NCBI GenBank assembly: GCA_000827265.1
Contig: KN834791.1
Span: forward strand, 407,445 to 471,444
DNA: 64,000 bases
Direction: 5' to 3'
Source of the DNA: Collybiopsis luxurians FD-317 M1
Lineage: Eukaryota > Basidiomycota > Agaricomycetes > Agaricales > Omphalotaceae
The position numbers and the translations under genes are program-made. The notes beneath the pieces were generated by a model, which saw only the letters and a program-made list of their open reading frames with translations, did no database searches and had not been told where the DNA came from. Of the stretch, positions 22,844 to 35,067 are shown piece after piece (the first letter of the stretch is position 1; each line of letters opens with the position of its first letter).

Positions 22844-23284
22844 TCACATATCCTTACCTTGTTTTGCATCCTCCACTTGTTCCTTCAGATTGCCTCCATT
22901 GACCGATTGGTCGACTAGACCGGCGCCATTGCCACTCTTGGAGACATCATCTCGCTTCGTAGCATCATAAGGATTGCCTCTTTGCGCTCTATCTGACCAT
23001 ACTTCTGGGGTGGTGCTGAATCCACCGGATGAGGTTGCTAAAAAGGTTTCGGTTACAGTCCTAATCGTAGATTGAATTCGAACCAGGCTTACTATCACCC
23101 TCTAGAGGATAATTCCTATACCTCTCATCCAGTGTCCTTCCTTCGGGGTTGATGTTCTTGGTATCTAGGGCTAGTACATCTTTGAACAAGCGACGCCAAG
23201 GATAGATTTGATAGAGAGGAACTGACATTCATCAACTAACCCTTCCTCGTTGAAAGCTTTTTGTCTACCGTATTCGTCGCTCAT
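22844..23284 (-). CDS. Small unknown protein (about 110 residues)
   Basis: I do not recognise this family. Three exons join in frame on the minus strand: MSDEYGRQKAFNEEGLVDEY, then VLALDTKNINPEGRTLDERY, then ATSSGGFSTTPEVWSDRAQ, with GT..AG introns. It ends at TGA after KQGKDM. The protein is hydrophilic, Gly/Asn/Asp-rich in its second half, and has no membrane segment, signal peptide or cysteine pair. Clean splice phases and the continuous frame argue that it is a real gene. The last GGTAAGGAT could be an unused donor; splicing there gives no sensible extension. Confidence 0.5.
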
Positions 23285-23828
23285 GATTTGATTCGTTTAT
23301 GTTGAAAGGAGGAATTAGTCCCTTTTATATTCTCAAATCTGGAGCCTCTGAGTCTGACGAGTAGGATGACGTCGAGGATGGGACTCTCCACTCGATTGAG
23401 CTGCTCCGACTCGGAGTAACTACCCTTTGATTAAACTTCCGTCAACAGGGAGATGCATGGATGGCTTTGACTCGGCTTGAGATAGCTATTCTTGAACTGT
23501 GTGCAAATTGAGCTTCACGACGTCGTTATTGATGATGGGCAAAAGTAGGTAATGTACCCGTCTGGATGTGATCAAAGCCATATTTAGCATCGTCGATCGC
23601 TGCTGCTGCTGCTGGTCTTTGCCTTCGTTCACGATATCGTTCAGGACTTTGGAGTACGAAACCGAATAATGGCTATCCTGACAGATGAACACGTCCATCA
23701 TCACAGTCGTCAAGGTCACAACTGGCCCATCATTTGTTGTTCAGCTACTTCACTGTGCGCTGTGCTGGTCGTCTAGCTCACTCTTTTCCATTACTTCCTT
23801 CAATCTTTTCGAATAACGTTCTTTTCAA
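23285..23828. other. Divergent intergenic region
   Basis: 544 bases between the starts of the small unknown gene (minus) and the membrane-protein gene (plus), so it should carry both promoters. A CTG-rich run (about 23600-23615) is a short trinucleotide repeat. No other element seen. Confidence 0.4.
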
Positions 23829-24693
23829 ATGGCTCTTGGAATCACCTCTGTTGGCCGGAAGAAACTGGCTGTTCATCTCGCCTTGTATTTTGTCAATATC
23901 ATTGTGCTTGCTCTCTCTGCGCGCGTGAACCAGTTCCAGGAATTCTTTTGTGAGCATCGTCCAAATCTCTCAATGAAAACTATTTCCAACCATTTCCAAA
24001 GTCGCAGCTGATCTTTTCCCTCTTGGATTATCAATAACATGTCTTGTCATCCTCACTACGATGTATGTAAAGTTTGCGCCTGTATCCACCATTTCATGAG
24101 CTCGAATTAGGCTCGTTCTCGATTTGTCCACGAGCAACTCGTATACCGGTCGTCCCCAGTTTGAGATCGGTCTTTTCTCTGTGCTTTCAGTGTTCTGGCT
24201 GGGTGAGCTTGCAACCAACTGTGCAGTCAAGCCTTGATGGATTGTTTCTCTTAGCTTTCAACGCTTTTTCTACTTCCCGCTGGCGTCAAATTCCCATGTC
24301 CTGCTCAAGTATTCCTGTTGGTTCGTGCTTCATACTAGATGTCTATTCTCCCGGCCTAAATTACGAAAACGTGCTTTCAGGCTTTGACGACGTCAAAACT
24401 TGGTGCATGGACGTTCAAGCTCTGAAAGCGCTTGTTTGGATTGAATGGGTCATCTGTATGTCTCTTTTGATACTCAGATTCCTTTGCTCGCATTCATCAT
24501 CTTCGTACGCACAGTCTTGTTGACAGCATTCACTACCCTCCGATACACTATCTCCGAAAACAACCGCGGCAACAAGCATATTTTCCACATGCCTCTCCTG
24601 CGCTACTCTCCTTCACTGAGATTCGTCGTCGGTGGGGATTCAGACTATTCGCGCAACAGCGAATTTTTGCAATTTACCGAACCAAAGTTCTAA
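23829..24693 (+). CDS. Four-helix membrane protein, MARVEL-like
   Basis: Predicted integral membrane protein with four hydrophobic segments: HLALYFVNIIVLALSA, GLSITCLVILTTM, IGLFSVLSVFWLAFNAF, and a fourth around ALVWIEWVIFLLTAF. This layout and size (about 200 residues) fit the fungal MARVEL-like family, often found in vesicle or plasma membranes. Exons join through GT..AG introns beginning near 23957, 24062, 24202, 24331 and 24464. The last one (gtatgt..cgcacag) is needed to reach the terminal frame ending FTEPKF. The hydrophilic C-terminal tail is probably cytosolic. No enzymatic motif seen. Confidence 0.6.
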
Positions 24694-25534
24694 GGCGGGG
24701 CAGGGGGGGTGAGCATGGAGCTCAGATGGATGGATCATGACCGTCTCCTAGCCTACCCGGAACACGACAGAAGTCCTTGCTGGCCGGATACCCTTCAGTC
24801 TTGTTCAAATCTTCTTTTCTTCTTTCTTGTTCGGTTGTGCTTTTCTGTACGCATTTTGAACAATAAATGTGATGTGTGTACTATATTTTAACCTGATACC
24901 CTTGCTTGCCGGATCGAGCTTCGGAATGGGCCTGCTTGACAGCGTTGACCGACAAGATTTGGCTCTCGGAGTTTGAGGCTTTTCCCCGCAGCCTAAAGAG
25001 TGCGATGAAAGTACGACCAAAAATGAAACGCATCCGACTTTCCAAGGCGAAAGACGGCGCTGAAAGCTGGAACGTTTAAGCTCCCTTGGTGTTATCATCG
25101 ATTTCCGTAAATCCAGGACGTTTGTCAATAATCTTGCAATTCAACACGCTGATCGAATGCTGATTTTTCTCGGCTTCGAATAAGCGTTCGATGAGCAAAA
25201 GCTTGCATAAAAGATTCCCGTACGCGTTGATGATCATCATCGATAGCAAAATGTAAATGTTCGACATTGGCGATGTTATCCAGCCCGAGTAATACGGAGA
25301 TCGAGCATTGCAAAGGCCCAAAGTAAGTGTTACCCCAGAACAACATTTTTGTGCATACACAGTGAAAGCTTACACTCGAACTCGATAGCTCCTTCAGGTT
25401 TAGAATAAATACGTCCTGTGTAACGACAGCTCGTGTATATGCTGCATATACGGACGAAATAGAGTAGAACTAGGGTACAGGCCGTTCGGTAAATAGTACA
25501 GTTATGTATATTCAAACAGGAAACGAAGAAAGTA
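24694..25534. other. No gene recognised; convergent 3' ends
   Basis: About 840 bases between the converging membrane-protein and acyl-CoA-ligase-like genes. Minus-strand frames at 24805-25515 have no recognisable domain and likely lie in untranslated sequence. Confidence 0.35.
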
Positions 25535-28478
25535 CTATAATTTGGCAGCTATTGGAGCAGTGACCCTTGATAGCGAGTGGGATTGAGGAGCATGCGCTAC
25601 AACTACTGCTCCCTGTTTCACCCTATCCCTCAAAAGCCGACGAAGGATCTTTCCACTGGCGTTCCGAGGAATGACGTCGGTAAAAATGATCCCTCCTGTA
25701 AGCCACTTGTGCTTGGATTTTGCGTCAGCGACGTGCTGTCAAAAAGGCAAAAATATCTCGTTATACAAAAAGGTAAAGGGTTAAGAGAAGAAAGCTAACC
25801 TTGAAGATGCTGGATCGAAGCTTGTTTGCGTACTCTGGATCGCGCTCAACCGATGACGCAGCGGCTGGTTGGAGAACGATAAATGCTAGTGGCAATTCTC
25901 CGGCGTATTCGTCTGGAGTACCTATCACAGCCGCATCTGCGATGCTGGTATGCGTAAGGAGGTGTCCTTCAAGCTCTGCCGGTGCTACTTGTAAACCCTT
26001 GACCTGAAGCGGTAATAAATTGTGCATCAGCTAAGCCTTTTCCCAAACTCCCGAAAAAAGGAAGATCTACTTTGATAAGTTCCTGTACGGGGACAAGGTT
26101 AGCTCGGGCTTGGGAAATCCGTGAGTCTCTGACAGAGAAGAACTTCTCTCTGACCTTGATTCGTTCGACGATAAATATATCCCCGTTTTTCTCAAAGAAA
26201 ACTTGATCGCCTGTTCTCAACCATCTGGACGGGAGCCGTGTGTATAAAAAGAAATTGGTTACTCAGAATCAGGCTTACCCGTTGACGAACGTTTCCTTCG
26301 TACTAATATTGGCTGTTGTCAATAGGGCTGAATGATCGTCCAAGAAAAATCTGAGCGCCTACGCTTTTTCGTCTCCGAAGTACCCGAGAGCAATCTGACC
26401 CCCTTGTACGTACAGCTCGCCTACTTCACCAATTTGGGCGATCGTCCCATCCTCCTTGACTACTTTTGCCCTTGTGCCCGGAAGAAGCTGTCCTCCACTC
26501 CCGAGGGTTCCGATTTTTTGAGATAGAGGGAACTTGTACGGCGAATGAAAAAGGGTATTCATTTTGTTAGGAATTTACTTACCATACTGACCGTCCCACA
26601 GGTTTCAGTCATTCCTAAATAAAATAAAATAAATTCAGATTTGTGAGAGCACCCGGGCTGCACTGATGAATAGATTTACCATATCCTTGACCAAGGTGCA
26701 CGATGTTCGGCAGAACCCTCAACAGTCCACTAGTCAGGGAAGCGCTCAAGGGTGCTGCTGCCACGATGCAGTATCTCACACTGGATAGCGAATAGTTCTT
26801 CACTGCAGGATGCTTCATAAAATGTCGATGTCAGAGGTGTCGGATTTAAATTTCCAGAATATTCAAAGCCACGAACTTTGCAGAGCAACACCGCTTGGGG
26901 CGGAACAATCCTGCAAATGGTCAATAATTAATACATATGTGTCGCGGTGGAAGCAGAGCGGTAGGGCAGTAAAAAGAGAACCTACGTCAAGTGTGTCATA
27001 CGATATCGTTCAATACTTTTTAGGAAGCTTTCAAAGTGGAACCTCGGGGCAAGCACGAGTGTCATCTGGGTAAACATGAACATATTCCGTTAGCACTGAG
27101 ATAGTCAGAGTGAAGATCCTTTTCATTACCCCAGCGTATAGCATAAAATGTAGCTGAGCGCAACAATCAGTCGCTTACGCAAAAGTACCCAAAAACATCC
27201 GCTCACATTATAAACTAGGCCATAGATATCTGCTTGATCCCAGTTACTGATAGTCAATCGTTAATAAGGGGAAAAGGCTTACGGTACAGCGGTAAGACTG
27301 ATAGTGAAGAGTACATTAGTCGGAAACAATATAAAGATAGGAAAACTCTCACATCCGCAACAGATATCGCCTGGTCTAAACCGTCGGTCTTCCCATCTCG
27401 CGTAGTCTTCTCCAATTCGATTAAATTTTGCGGCTTGTATGATAATACTTATCACGTTGAAATGAGAAATGGAAACCGCCTACATGTGCATCAGTGAATG
27501 CGAATTGGTTTCAGGGTGCCTCCGTGGAACTGGCTACCTTTTGAATCCCCGTAGTCCCCGATGAAGGAGCAAGGAAGGCGATCCGCGTCTTCGCTTCACC
27601 GTTTTTGAATGGCTTCTCGATCACAGGAGGCAGCATGGACCCTTGTTCAATCAGCCCATCGAAAGTTTGATATGATGACAAAAACGAGGACGACGTCGAC
27701 CGGTTAAGAATGACAACTCTATGAGGAAGAAGTATTCTTGACGCAGACTGAATAGCCACGGAGAGACAATCCGTATGCACGAATAATAAACTGGGTCGTG
27801 CGATGGTTAAGTGATGTACTAGAAATGAGTTGGCACTCTGGAAACTCCTAGGGGTTCCGGCAGATTACCTAGTTCGTCCACGGAGAGCGTTGGGCTCAGT
27901 GTCCTGCGGAAGCCTTGAATACCGTTTCCTGTGGAAATTTACGGACTGCTTACGCCACTATACCTCCTAGTCTGTGTGTGGCCCAGACGCATGGAGGGAA
28001 ATCTGAGCGGAGCGGGTAAGGCTGAGACGAATAATGTACAACGGCAAAACGAACTAATATGGTTGTAGCTCATAATGGCGACTAGCAAAAAGAAAGAGTC
28101 TGAACATTTCCGATTGAAGCGGGATGGGCACGACTTCACCGATGTCTCCCTCATCTAGACAGCCAGTCAGCGTATTGAACAAAATACTTCCAGCTTGACC
28201 GGACGTACTCAACTTCCAATTTGCATTGACAGCGGATGCTAGGTATTGTGTCCTTGTTCGCAGCTAAAGGGCATGGGGATTGACCTCGGTTGTGGAATGA
28301 ATGCACTCACCTCCTCCATAAAGACCCTTTCTCCGGAATCATCGTCTATGAGGCATGGTGTGTCGACGAGCCTTGTTGGTCGGGTAGCGTGACGAAAATC
28401 GTCCAGTAGGAACTGAGGAACGGACAGGTTGGCGGGGACATTTTCAATGGAAGGGACGACGGCCTGGCTGCAAGCCAT
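25535..28478 (-). CDS. 4-coumarate:CoA-ligase-like acyl-CoA synthetase, -AKL end
   Basis: ANL-superfamily enzyme that would adenylate a carboxylic acid and transfer it to CoA. At least 15 exons join cleanly on the minus strand. Order: [50 protein letters not shown]; the ATP loop [99 protein letters not shown]; and the catalytic lysine in [14 protein letters not shown]. The C-terminus is -AKL, a PTS1-like peroxisomal signal. An in-frame ATG at 28526 would add 16 residues. Substrate (aromatic or fatty acid) cannot be told from sequence. A minus-strand desaturase lies immediately upstream. All core motifs are intact, so I regard the gene as functional. Confidence 0.85.
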
Positions 28479-28526
28479 ACTGGACAAAAAAGGGAGATAA
28501 CGGGAAGAAAAAAGTTGCTCAGCCAC

Positions 28527-29131
28527 CCTACATATCCGTATTTTTATGCATCTCCGAGCGAATGATTCGGATGATGTGAAAAGCTAAGTAAGGATGGTGC
28601 TAACCATCAAATGATAAGCTTCCTAGGCAAGTCAGGCAGAATCCTTTCAAGAGTCTCCTAAGTGTGTCGCTAGTCATACCATCATTTATACAAAGGATCT
28701 CCGCGGAACCTAGATGAATGGAGCCCCAGAGCTATGCATAAGCTAAATCGCAGCAAGGCTAAGAGCAACTTCACCTATGGCGTGCTTACGCGGATAACGA
28801 CATTAAAACACTAAATGGAGGTGTAGACATGACAGACATAGCAGCACGACATGAGACCCTAAAGCTTAACGCACGATACTCATATGTACATGGCTGCCTC
28901 GAGGCTGAAAATTTCTGTCTTTGAGTAGCGCCGGTGATGAGGATATATCAATGGTGTGACAGAAAAAACTGACGCACAAGGCCCTTCACAACCAATGCAA
29001 TTTGAATCGCAGACAATGTCGGACAAGTAGCAGTAACCGTTTCTTCAGGGCATTAGTAGAGTACTTGAATTGGCTGCTAAAAAGCATCATACGGAATCAG
29101 ACTAAAAAATGTATCTCTATTCTAATAGCAA
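28527..29131. other. Promoter-side intergenic region
   Basis: About 600 bases between the desaturase stop and the CoA-ligase-like start, both genes on the minus strand. It should hold the CoA-ligase promoter. No frame or repeat of note. Confidence 0.4.
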
Positions 29132-30709
29132 TCACTGTCTCTCCGCAATGTAAAGCCGCTGTGAAGGGGGGATAGCATGCTCCGCGGGCATCTCTACACC
29201 GCCTGCAAGTATGCCAACACGCATCATCGCTAGCAACTGTCGGCCATTAGTTAGTGATGTCAAAAGTCCGGGAAGAATGAAAAGACTATACGTTATGAGC
29301 CGCATTCGAATGGGTATAAAAGCCTCCAAAAAACGAGGCGGTCATATCGTGACCTGAATTTTTTATCAGCAGATGCTGGCCTCCTGGATGTTGTTCTACA
29401 AATGATGACACATCGTGAATAAAGCCAGACACGATGATCAAGGTGCGCGATTTAGATTCCTCCTGGACTATATATGTTCACATTTAGGCACGTATCTACA
29501 CTCAAAATGGTGATATACTTACATGTTTCCCAACTGACAACCGGTAGTTCGTCGACTGAAGCGGGCCACACAATCGTGTCTTGTGTTTTTTTCAAAGCTT
29601 TCAGTTGCATAGTAAGGGAGCTTTTGTGGATCTCATTGCTGGGGAATATGCGTAAATTATCTGCAAGGCCCAGCAATCTGCAGATAGCGATGAACCACTT
29701 TGCAGAATTAGTTGGCAAGGAACACAAGAGATCGCCCGGTAGACGAACCTTGGTGGGGTCATACTGATACCACAGATACGCGTTTCGATAATCCATAGGG
29801 AATTGATGATGGAAATTATGGTAACCCTCGCCCATCGTCAAGATAGCTGAAAGGAGATGATCACGAGGACTCAGTCTATCGTCATACGGCGTTGATCCCA
29901 AATAGTGAGCGATTGAGTTGATGCAAAAAGTACTCTATTTAAATGATCACTCAGTGATGCGTATTTTCTTGGGCTACAACAAAAAAGACCGACGTGATGA
30001 GCCACAGTGAGCCTGAAGATAGCGGCGAAGCAGAATCCTCCCCACCAATCGCCCCATAAAAATCCCGGAACGACCGACGGCAAGATGATCCCGAATAAAA
30101 AAGTGAGCGGAAAGTAGTACTGATGTTGAAATTGAATCAGCGGATCCTTTCGAAGGTCTGAAATATCGGCGGTCCCGGTGTGAAGGTTTGTTTTGAATAT
30201 CATCCAGCCAATGTGAGTCCAAAGAAGGCCACGTTTAGAATCATAAGGATCCAAATCAGTATCCGTATGACGATGGTGCGACCTGTGGGCTCTAGCCCAC
30301 CAATAGCACGATCCCTGAACCGCGCTTGTACCTCCCAGAATGAGGAACCATTGAAGAGGTAGAGAGGCAGTAAAGGCTCTATGTGACCATAATCGATGAT
30401 ATCCTTCACTCTTTAGTGAGTACTATATCTGAGAAGGCAGAAGTCATGTTCCTACCGGCGGTAATGCCTAACGGCAAGGAATGAAGTACATAAGAACGAG
30501 CTATCGGGGCTTAGGAGGCAAAGTTTCTTACCCATCATGGTAAATACATAATACAGGATCGAGAACCACATTGTTGGGGAACGAAGAGGCACGAGCACCA
30601 AGCCAGCGAGCGCGATGGACGGAGTAATAGTGAGAATTCCAATGTTAAACCATCGAAACCCTATTATTGTCGGAAAGTTTTTAGTCCAAGTCGAGAAGAA
30701 GTGGGACAT
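29132..30709 (-). CDS. OLE1: Delta-9 acyl-CoA desaturase with cytochrome b5 domain (OLE1 type)
   Basis: ER membrane enzyme that introduces the delta-9 double bond into stearoyl/palmitoyl-CoA. The three histidine boxes are present: HRLWSH, HRSHH and HNFHH, with WWARAHRSHHRHTDTDLDPY between. Hydrophobic pairs precede the first box and follow GTADISDLRKDP. The C-terminal cytochrome b5 part has the heme motif VEQHPGG and a second histidine in NSGHDMTASFF. Introns have GT..AG borders; for example SWETFQEESKSR spans one. The chosen ATG (30709) gives MSHFFSTWTKNFPTII. Upstream, in another frame, the text LPRHHVPLLLDLD reads into the same bases and then meets a stop, so the true N-terminus is unsettled. 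The protein may be a paralogue rather than the main desaturase. Confidence 0.85.
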
Positions 30710-31668
30710 GATGGCGGGGGAGAATTGAGAGGTCTGAAATTTGCCCTTCGGTAAATAAAGCTTGCCCGCTCAAATCTGGCGGAAAGAACCTTCCAGTAGA
30801 AAAGATGGATATAAGGTAGGGTGAGTTGCGCCGAATAGCAATATGATATTTAGTCAAGAATGAGCGTGGATGCGGTCTTGGTGTTGATTCCGACCGAGAT
30901 CGCTGCATCCGAGTTTTATTGAAACAGGCCTGGAAAAGAAGTAAGAATGAGCCATCTTATCAGGCCTCAGAAGCTTGAGATTGTAATTGAAAGAGCCCGA
31001 TTAGGACCGATACTAAACAATCTCTGAAAATAGAGTCGCGTGTTACCAATCGGAATGATTTTCAGACGGTGTGGTGAATCCTTTTCCTACGAAAATCACA
31101 GGTATTCCATAACCCTTGAGTTGAGTATGCTGTAGAACGTGCCATCAGAATCTATGAAAAGATAACGGCAGATTGACACGCTCAAGCCCTCCTATAGATA
31201 CCTTCAAAGCAGTAATGACTGCTTTACTGTTGATGAACTACGGTAGAGGGTCACGATGGGAAGCCCATTCAGTTCAGCATAGCGACATCTTCCGACGGGG
31301 GAGGCAATCTACGTGAAGAACCTCCAGGGTGCCGAGCCAGGGCAGGGTGATGGTCCAGTCAGGGACGGGACAATGTCCACCCAAAATTACGTAATAACCA
31401 TGTGAGCGTCGCGTATACGCGCCTTGTCCGACCTGCGCTTACCAGGTACCCAGGTAAGTCTCGATCTCTTCATTTAAACAGTTCTCTAGATGGCTTGATC
31501 TCTGAGTTCTATCCGTAAAATTTCAATTTTGCTGGGTGTGGCTCGTAATGTTCTTATACCATGTCATACCACCAAATATTCTTCGTCACGCGGGAAAATG
31601 CTCGAGCCTACAAAGCTTGGGACTGAATCGAAAAAAATGCTTCCTATACCTCCCTTCCCTCAACCACA
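30710..31668. other. Divergent intergenic region
   Basis: About 960 bases between the divergent desaturase and lactonase genes. Part of a possible N-terminal extension of the desaturase lies at 30681-30908 on the minus strand. The rest shows no gene; both promoters should be here. Confidence 0.4.
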
Positions 31669-33502
31669 ATGTTTCAAGTTATCGTCTCAACTTGTATTGC
31701 TGCTGCCGCCATTTTCACAGGCGCCTTGGCCAGTCTCAGCATCGTGCCTTCTCAAGCGGTCGTGGGTTTATTATCTGCGTATCAGCGATCTGAATCTTCA
31801 ATCTCATATAGATCGTCAAACCCAGCTCATTTGCCGTGATGGGACCCAACGCAAACTTCCGCAATGATTCTTTTAATATGTTGTTCAATCCAACCTCAAC
31901 TACCCCGCCATTTTTCCAAGTGTTCGATGAAAGATTCTTAACAATTCTTGGCGAGTCCGCATCAATAAGGGAAATTGCTTCCAACGAAACCTTCGCCTTC
32001 GCTCACGAGGTGAGTTGTTTTGATTCTGTCCCAGCATTATAGGCCAACAGGCTTGCAGGCTCCCGTCTATAACCCACCCACGGACGAAGTCTTCTTTTCT
32101 TCAAATGACGGAGGTGAGTGATGAAATGCAGTTATTTGTGTAACTGAGTAGCCTATTGCGGAATTCAGGCCCACTGGGCATGAGCGATCTTGAGCACAAC
32201 AATGTTATCAGTAAGATTAACATGTCGAAAGTTGAGGCGGCATTATCCGTCCATGCGACGGGGCCAGTTAACGTCCCTATAACACAAGTCAGTTGTTTCT
32301 GATTCCACCGCCTTTCATAATTTGATGTACCTTTTGCATACAGCTGAACCTGTCTGACAGTGTACAGGTAAGCACTTTAAATTTTTTTTGTGTTTACCTC
32401 AGGTTCAGATCTGAAATGCCAACGACCGCATATCATCAGATGACGAACGGAGCGACGGGCCCATACAAGTCCTCTCTACTACTTGCTACATCAGGTCGTG
32501 GTTCATTACCGCCTTCCCTTGTCCTTGTGAATACATTGCCTCCGTACAATGCTACCGTTCTCTTGGACAACTATTATGGCCGCCAATTCGTCTCTTTGAA
32601 TGACATCAAGGTTCACCCTACAAACGGAAAATTCTTCTTTACAGATGTCGAGTTTGTATTTTCTTTTTTATATATTTTTCATAGCAAGGGTAAAAACTCA
32701 CGCGCACATGGTGCACTCTAATTGCCTACTTTAGTTATGGATTTCTCAACCACTTCCGCCCGGCTCCCCTTATGCCATTCCAGGTATACAGATTTGACCC
32801 AGACACGAGCGCGGTGCGAGTTGTCGCAGATGGATTTAACAAACCCAACGGAATAGCGTTTACTCCTGATGGGAATACAGTCTATATGTGAAAGCCCTTT
32901 CAGTTTGGATGTTACTCGTATGCTGACGCCTTCATTACCTCACAGAGCTGATACTGGGGCGTCGGGTGAGTGTTAGTTTGAGGGTGAAGGTATATATCAA
33001 CGATTCTCACCCTCAGGGGGTTTCATGGGCAACAATGGAACTCTGCCTGCTACCCTGTGCGTAGGTAGCGTTTGACCCTTTTTTGCGACTCATGAGATCT
33101 CCCCGTGTATGTAGCTATGTCATGGACGTGGACCCCGTTACGAATGCATTTAAGAACAGACGGGTTTTAGCATACATCGACGCCGGCGTTCCAGATGGAA
33201 TTCAACTGGATAGTGAGGGAAATATTTACACTGGTTGCGCCGACGGAACTGAGGTGAGTATCATACTGAGAATTTATGTTTCTCTACAGAATGCCCTTCA
33301 AAAATTGTATCAATTCTTTTTCTAATTAACAAAAAAGGTCTTCGCTCCGGATGGCACTCTTCTCGGAAAATTCTTTTTGGGAATGAGCACTGCAGAGATG
33401 ATCTTTGCCGGAGATGGTCGATTGGTCATTTTGGCAGAGACCAAGATGTACCTTGCCAAGATTGCTGCGAACGGTATATCTCTTAGCGGTCCGCCTGTGT
33501 AA
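31669..33502 (+). CDS. Secreted SMP-30/gluconolactonase-type lactonohydrolase
   Basis: Predicted extracellular beta-propeller hydrolase opening sugar or other lactones. The N-terminus MFQVIVSTCIAAAAIFTGALA is a clear signal peptide. Propeller signatures follow: VYNPPTDEVFFSSNDG, SLNDIKVHPTNGKFFFTDVDYG, KPNGIAFTPDGNTVYIADTGA, and DGIQLDSEGNIYTGCADG. This is the family's repeated ND/DG pattern around the metal site. It ends ANGISLSGPPV. Introns have GT..AG borders. One (gtaagc at about 32370 to atcag at about 32441) must be removed to join NLSDSVQ to MTNGATGPY, although the frame stays open through part of it. Two-metal residues could not be assigned individually. Confidence 0.85.
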
Positions 33503-33892
33503 TTAGGATGTAAATAGGATCTGGCCTTACGGCCTTAAAGAGCCTTGCATTGTCATAACACAAACCAAGTATGTACAGTATCTCAGAGTATCTTCCCTTC
33601 TCCGCGCGGTGTATACATTTTCCCTAAAGCTCCCGAAATGTAAACTCCCTCTCTTATTATTGTTGAAAACCTAACTTGGTACTATGTCGGCGGAGGTTAT
33701 CAATTTTTGAATTGGTAGTTCTTCCGCCATGAAAGGGCACCACCCTTTACTTTCTTGTGAATGTGCCAGATTCTCCCAGCGGATGTTTACGCGAACACCA
33801 CATTCATTTCGTGCATTTCTCACCTCTAAAAAATGGAAATCATCTTGGAGCTCCCGCTCCTTCGCTTTTTTCGGCCGTAACCAGAACGACAT
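33503..33892. other. Convergent 3' ends
   Basis: 390 bases between the converging lactonase and RRP43 stops. No gene recognised. Confidence 0.4.
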
Positions 33893-35035
33893 TCATGTAC
33901 CATACACTTTCTGTATTAAAACGGCATGACGTTTTTTGGCAAGGTTGATGCACTCGGTCAGTGTATCTTTCGCTCTGGCAGGGTCGAGACGAGCATCCCC
34001 CTCGAGCACATGGTTTCCATTATCCAGCCCGGCACCGAGTTGGGACAGGGTTAGGACTTTTGCGAGTGGATCCAGGACGATGGAAATGGTAGTATCAAGT
34101 AGAGGTTCCTCAAACGCGGTTGGATCGGGAAGCAGTCGCGATCTGGAGAAAATTTTCAGTTGCCGACGAAGGGCGGCTGAGAGCCTGCTGTAAGTACTGA
34201 CCCTGCAAAAACGCCAAAGGAATACGCCATCGGGAATACGTCTTGCTGGATCACCAACTTTTTGGCTGGCTTGGAAGGATCCGAACCTGGACGAGTACAG
34301 ATTGTTCGATCGAGTTCCAGGTCATACTCTGCATGAGGTAGAGAGACTGAGAATGTCTATTAGATGGTGGACCAGATCGTTCCGTGTAAGGACCTCGGCA
34401 TACCATTTCTCAAGGCGCAGACCATTGCTATTAGAGCGGCGTCAAAGACGTTTCCGTCATAGTTGATCACCGTCGCGTCTACATAGAGGACCCAGACCGA
34501 TTTACCCGAGGAAATACACAGAGAAGACAGCGGTATCAGACTGTTTCCGATCAGAACTTGGTTTAATCTTTCGGAAAGAATCTGGGCTTCTTCTGTTGGA
34601 GGACCAGGCTTGAATTTTGGGGAACAAAGGGCGGGTAGATCGACGTTTGGAACTGGAAGGAAAGTTTATACGTTGTCGGAAAGGAGCAAAGGAGTCAGTA
34701 CATGCCGAAAAAACCTTGGTCTGGATTATCGAGCTCCGGTTCGCATATTTCACCTTTGACCCCGCAGACTACTGTTGTGTTGCCTAGACGAACGAGAGCG
34801 GAACCATGAGCGGTTGATATTGAGCCTGGTCCTGGATTGAGAATGCTATTTGAATGGAAAAGACGCGAGTCCCACCGACATTGACCTCAACATTTCTCCA
34901 TCGTTCTCCATCGTCGACGTCGTCATCTATTGACCTTCCATCCGGTCTAACGCGCTCTTCTAGGAAGCGTTCGAGGTATATTCGAGGATGCAATCGCTGA
35001 AAAGTTGCAGCTTTGAGTGCATCGGATGAAGCCAT
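33893..35035 (-). CDS. RRP43: Exosome subunit RRP43 (EXOSC8 type, RNase PH fold)
   Basis: Core ring subunit of the RNA exosome, active in rRNA and mRNA 3' processing in nucleus and cytosol. The N-terminus has HPRIYLERFLEERVRPDGR, the RNase-PH family opening. Later pieces include TTVVCGVKGE, FFVPNVDLPALCSPKFKPG, EEAQILSERLNQVL, SLCISSGKSVWVLYVDATVI and NYDGNVFDAALIAMVCAL, matching RRP43 in order. The C-terminus reads ECINLAKKRHAVLIQKVYGT. Several GT..AG introns interrupt it. Fungal RRP43 is catalytically inactive; I see nothing contrary here. The start codon lies 32 bases or less from the start of the divergent neighbour. Confidence 0.85.
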
Positions 35036-35067
35036 AATTAGGTCACGTGCATTTTTTTAGCCTTTGC

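Noticed and set aside
23590..23620. CTG-rich trinucleotide run as a regulatory or unstable repeat
   Set aside because: Only about five units, too short to call anything beyond a small microsatellite.
25535..33502. Biosynthetic gene cluster (CoA ligase, desaturase, lactonase)
   Set aside because: No core synthase, transporter or pathway regulator is present, and the genes are on both strands with separate promoters. Adjacency alone is not enough.
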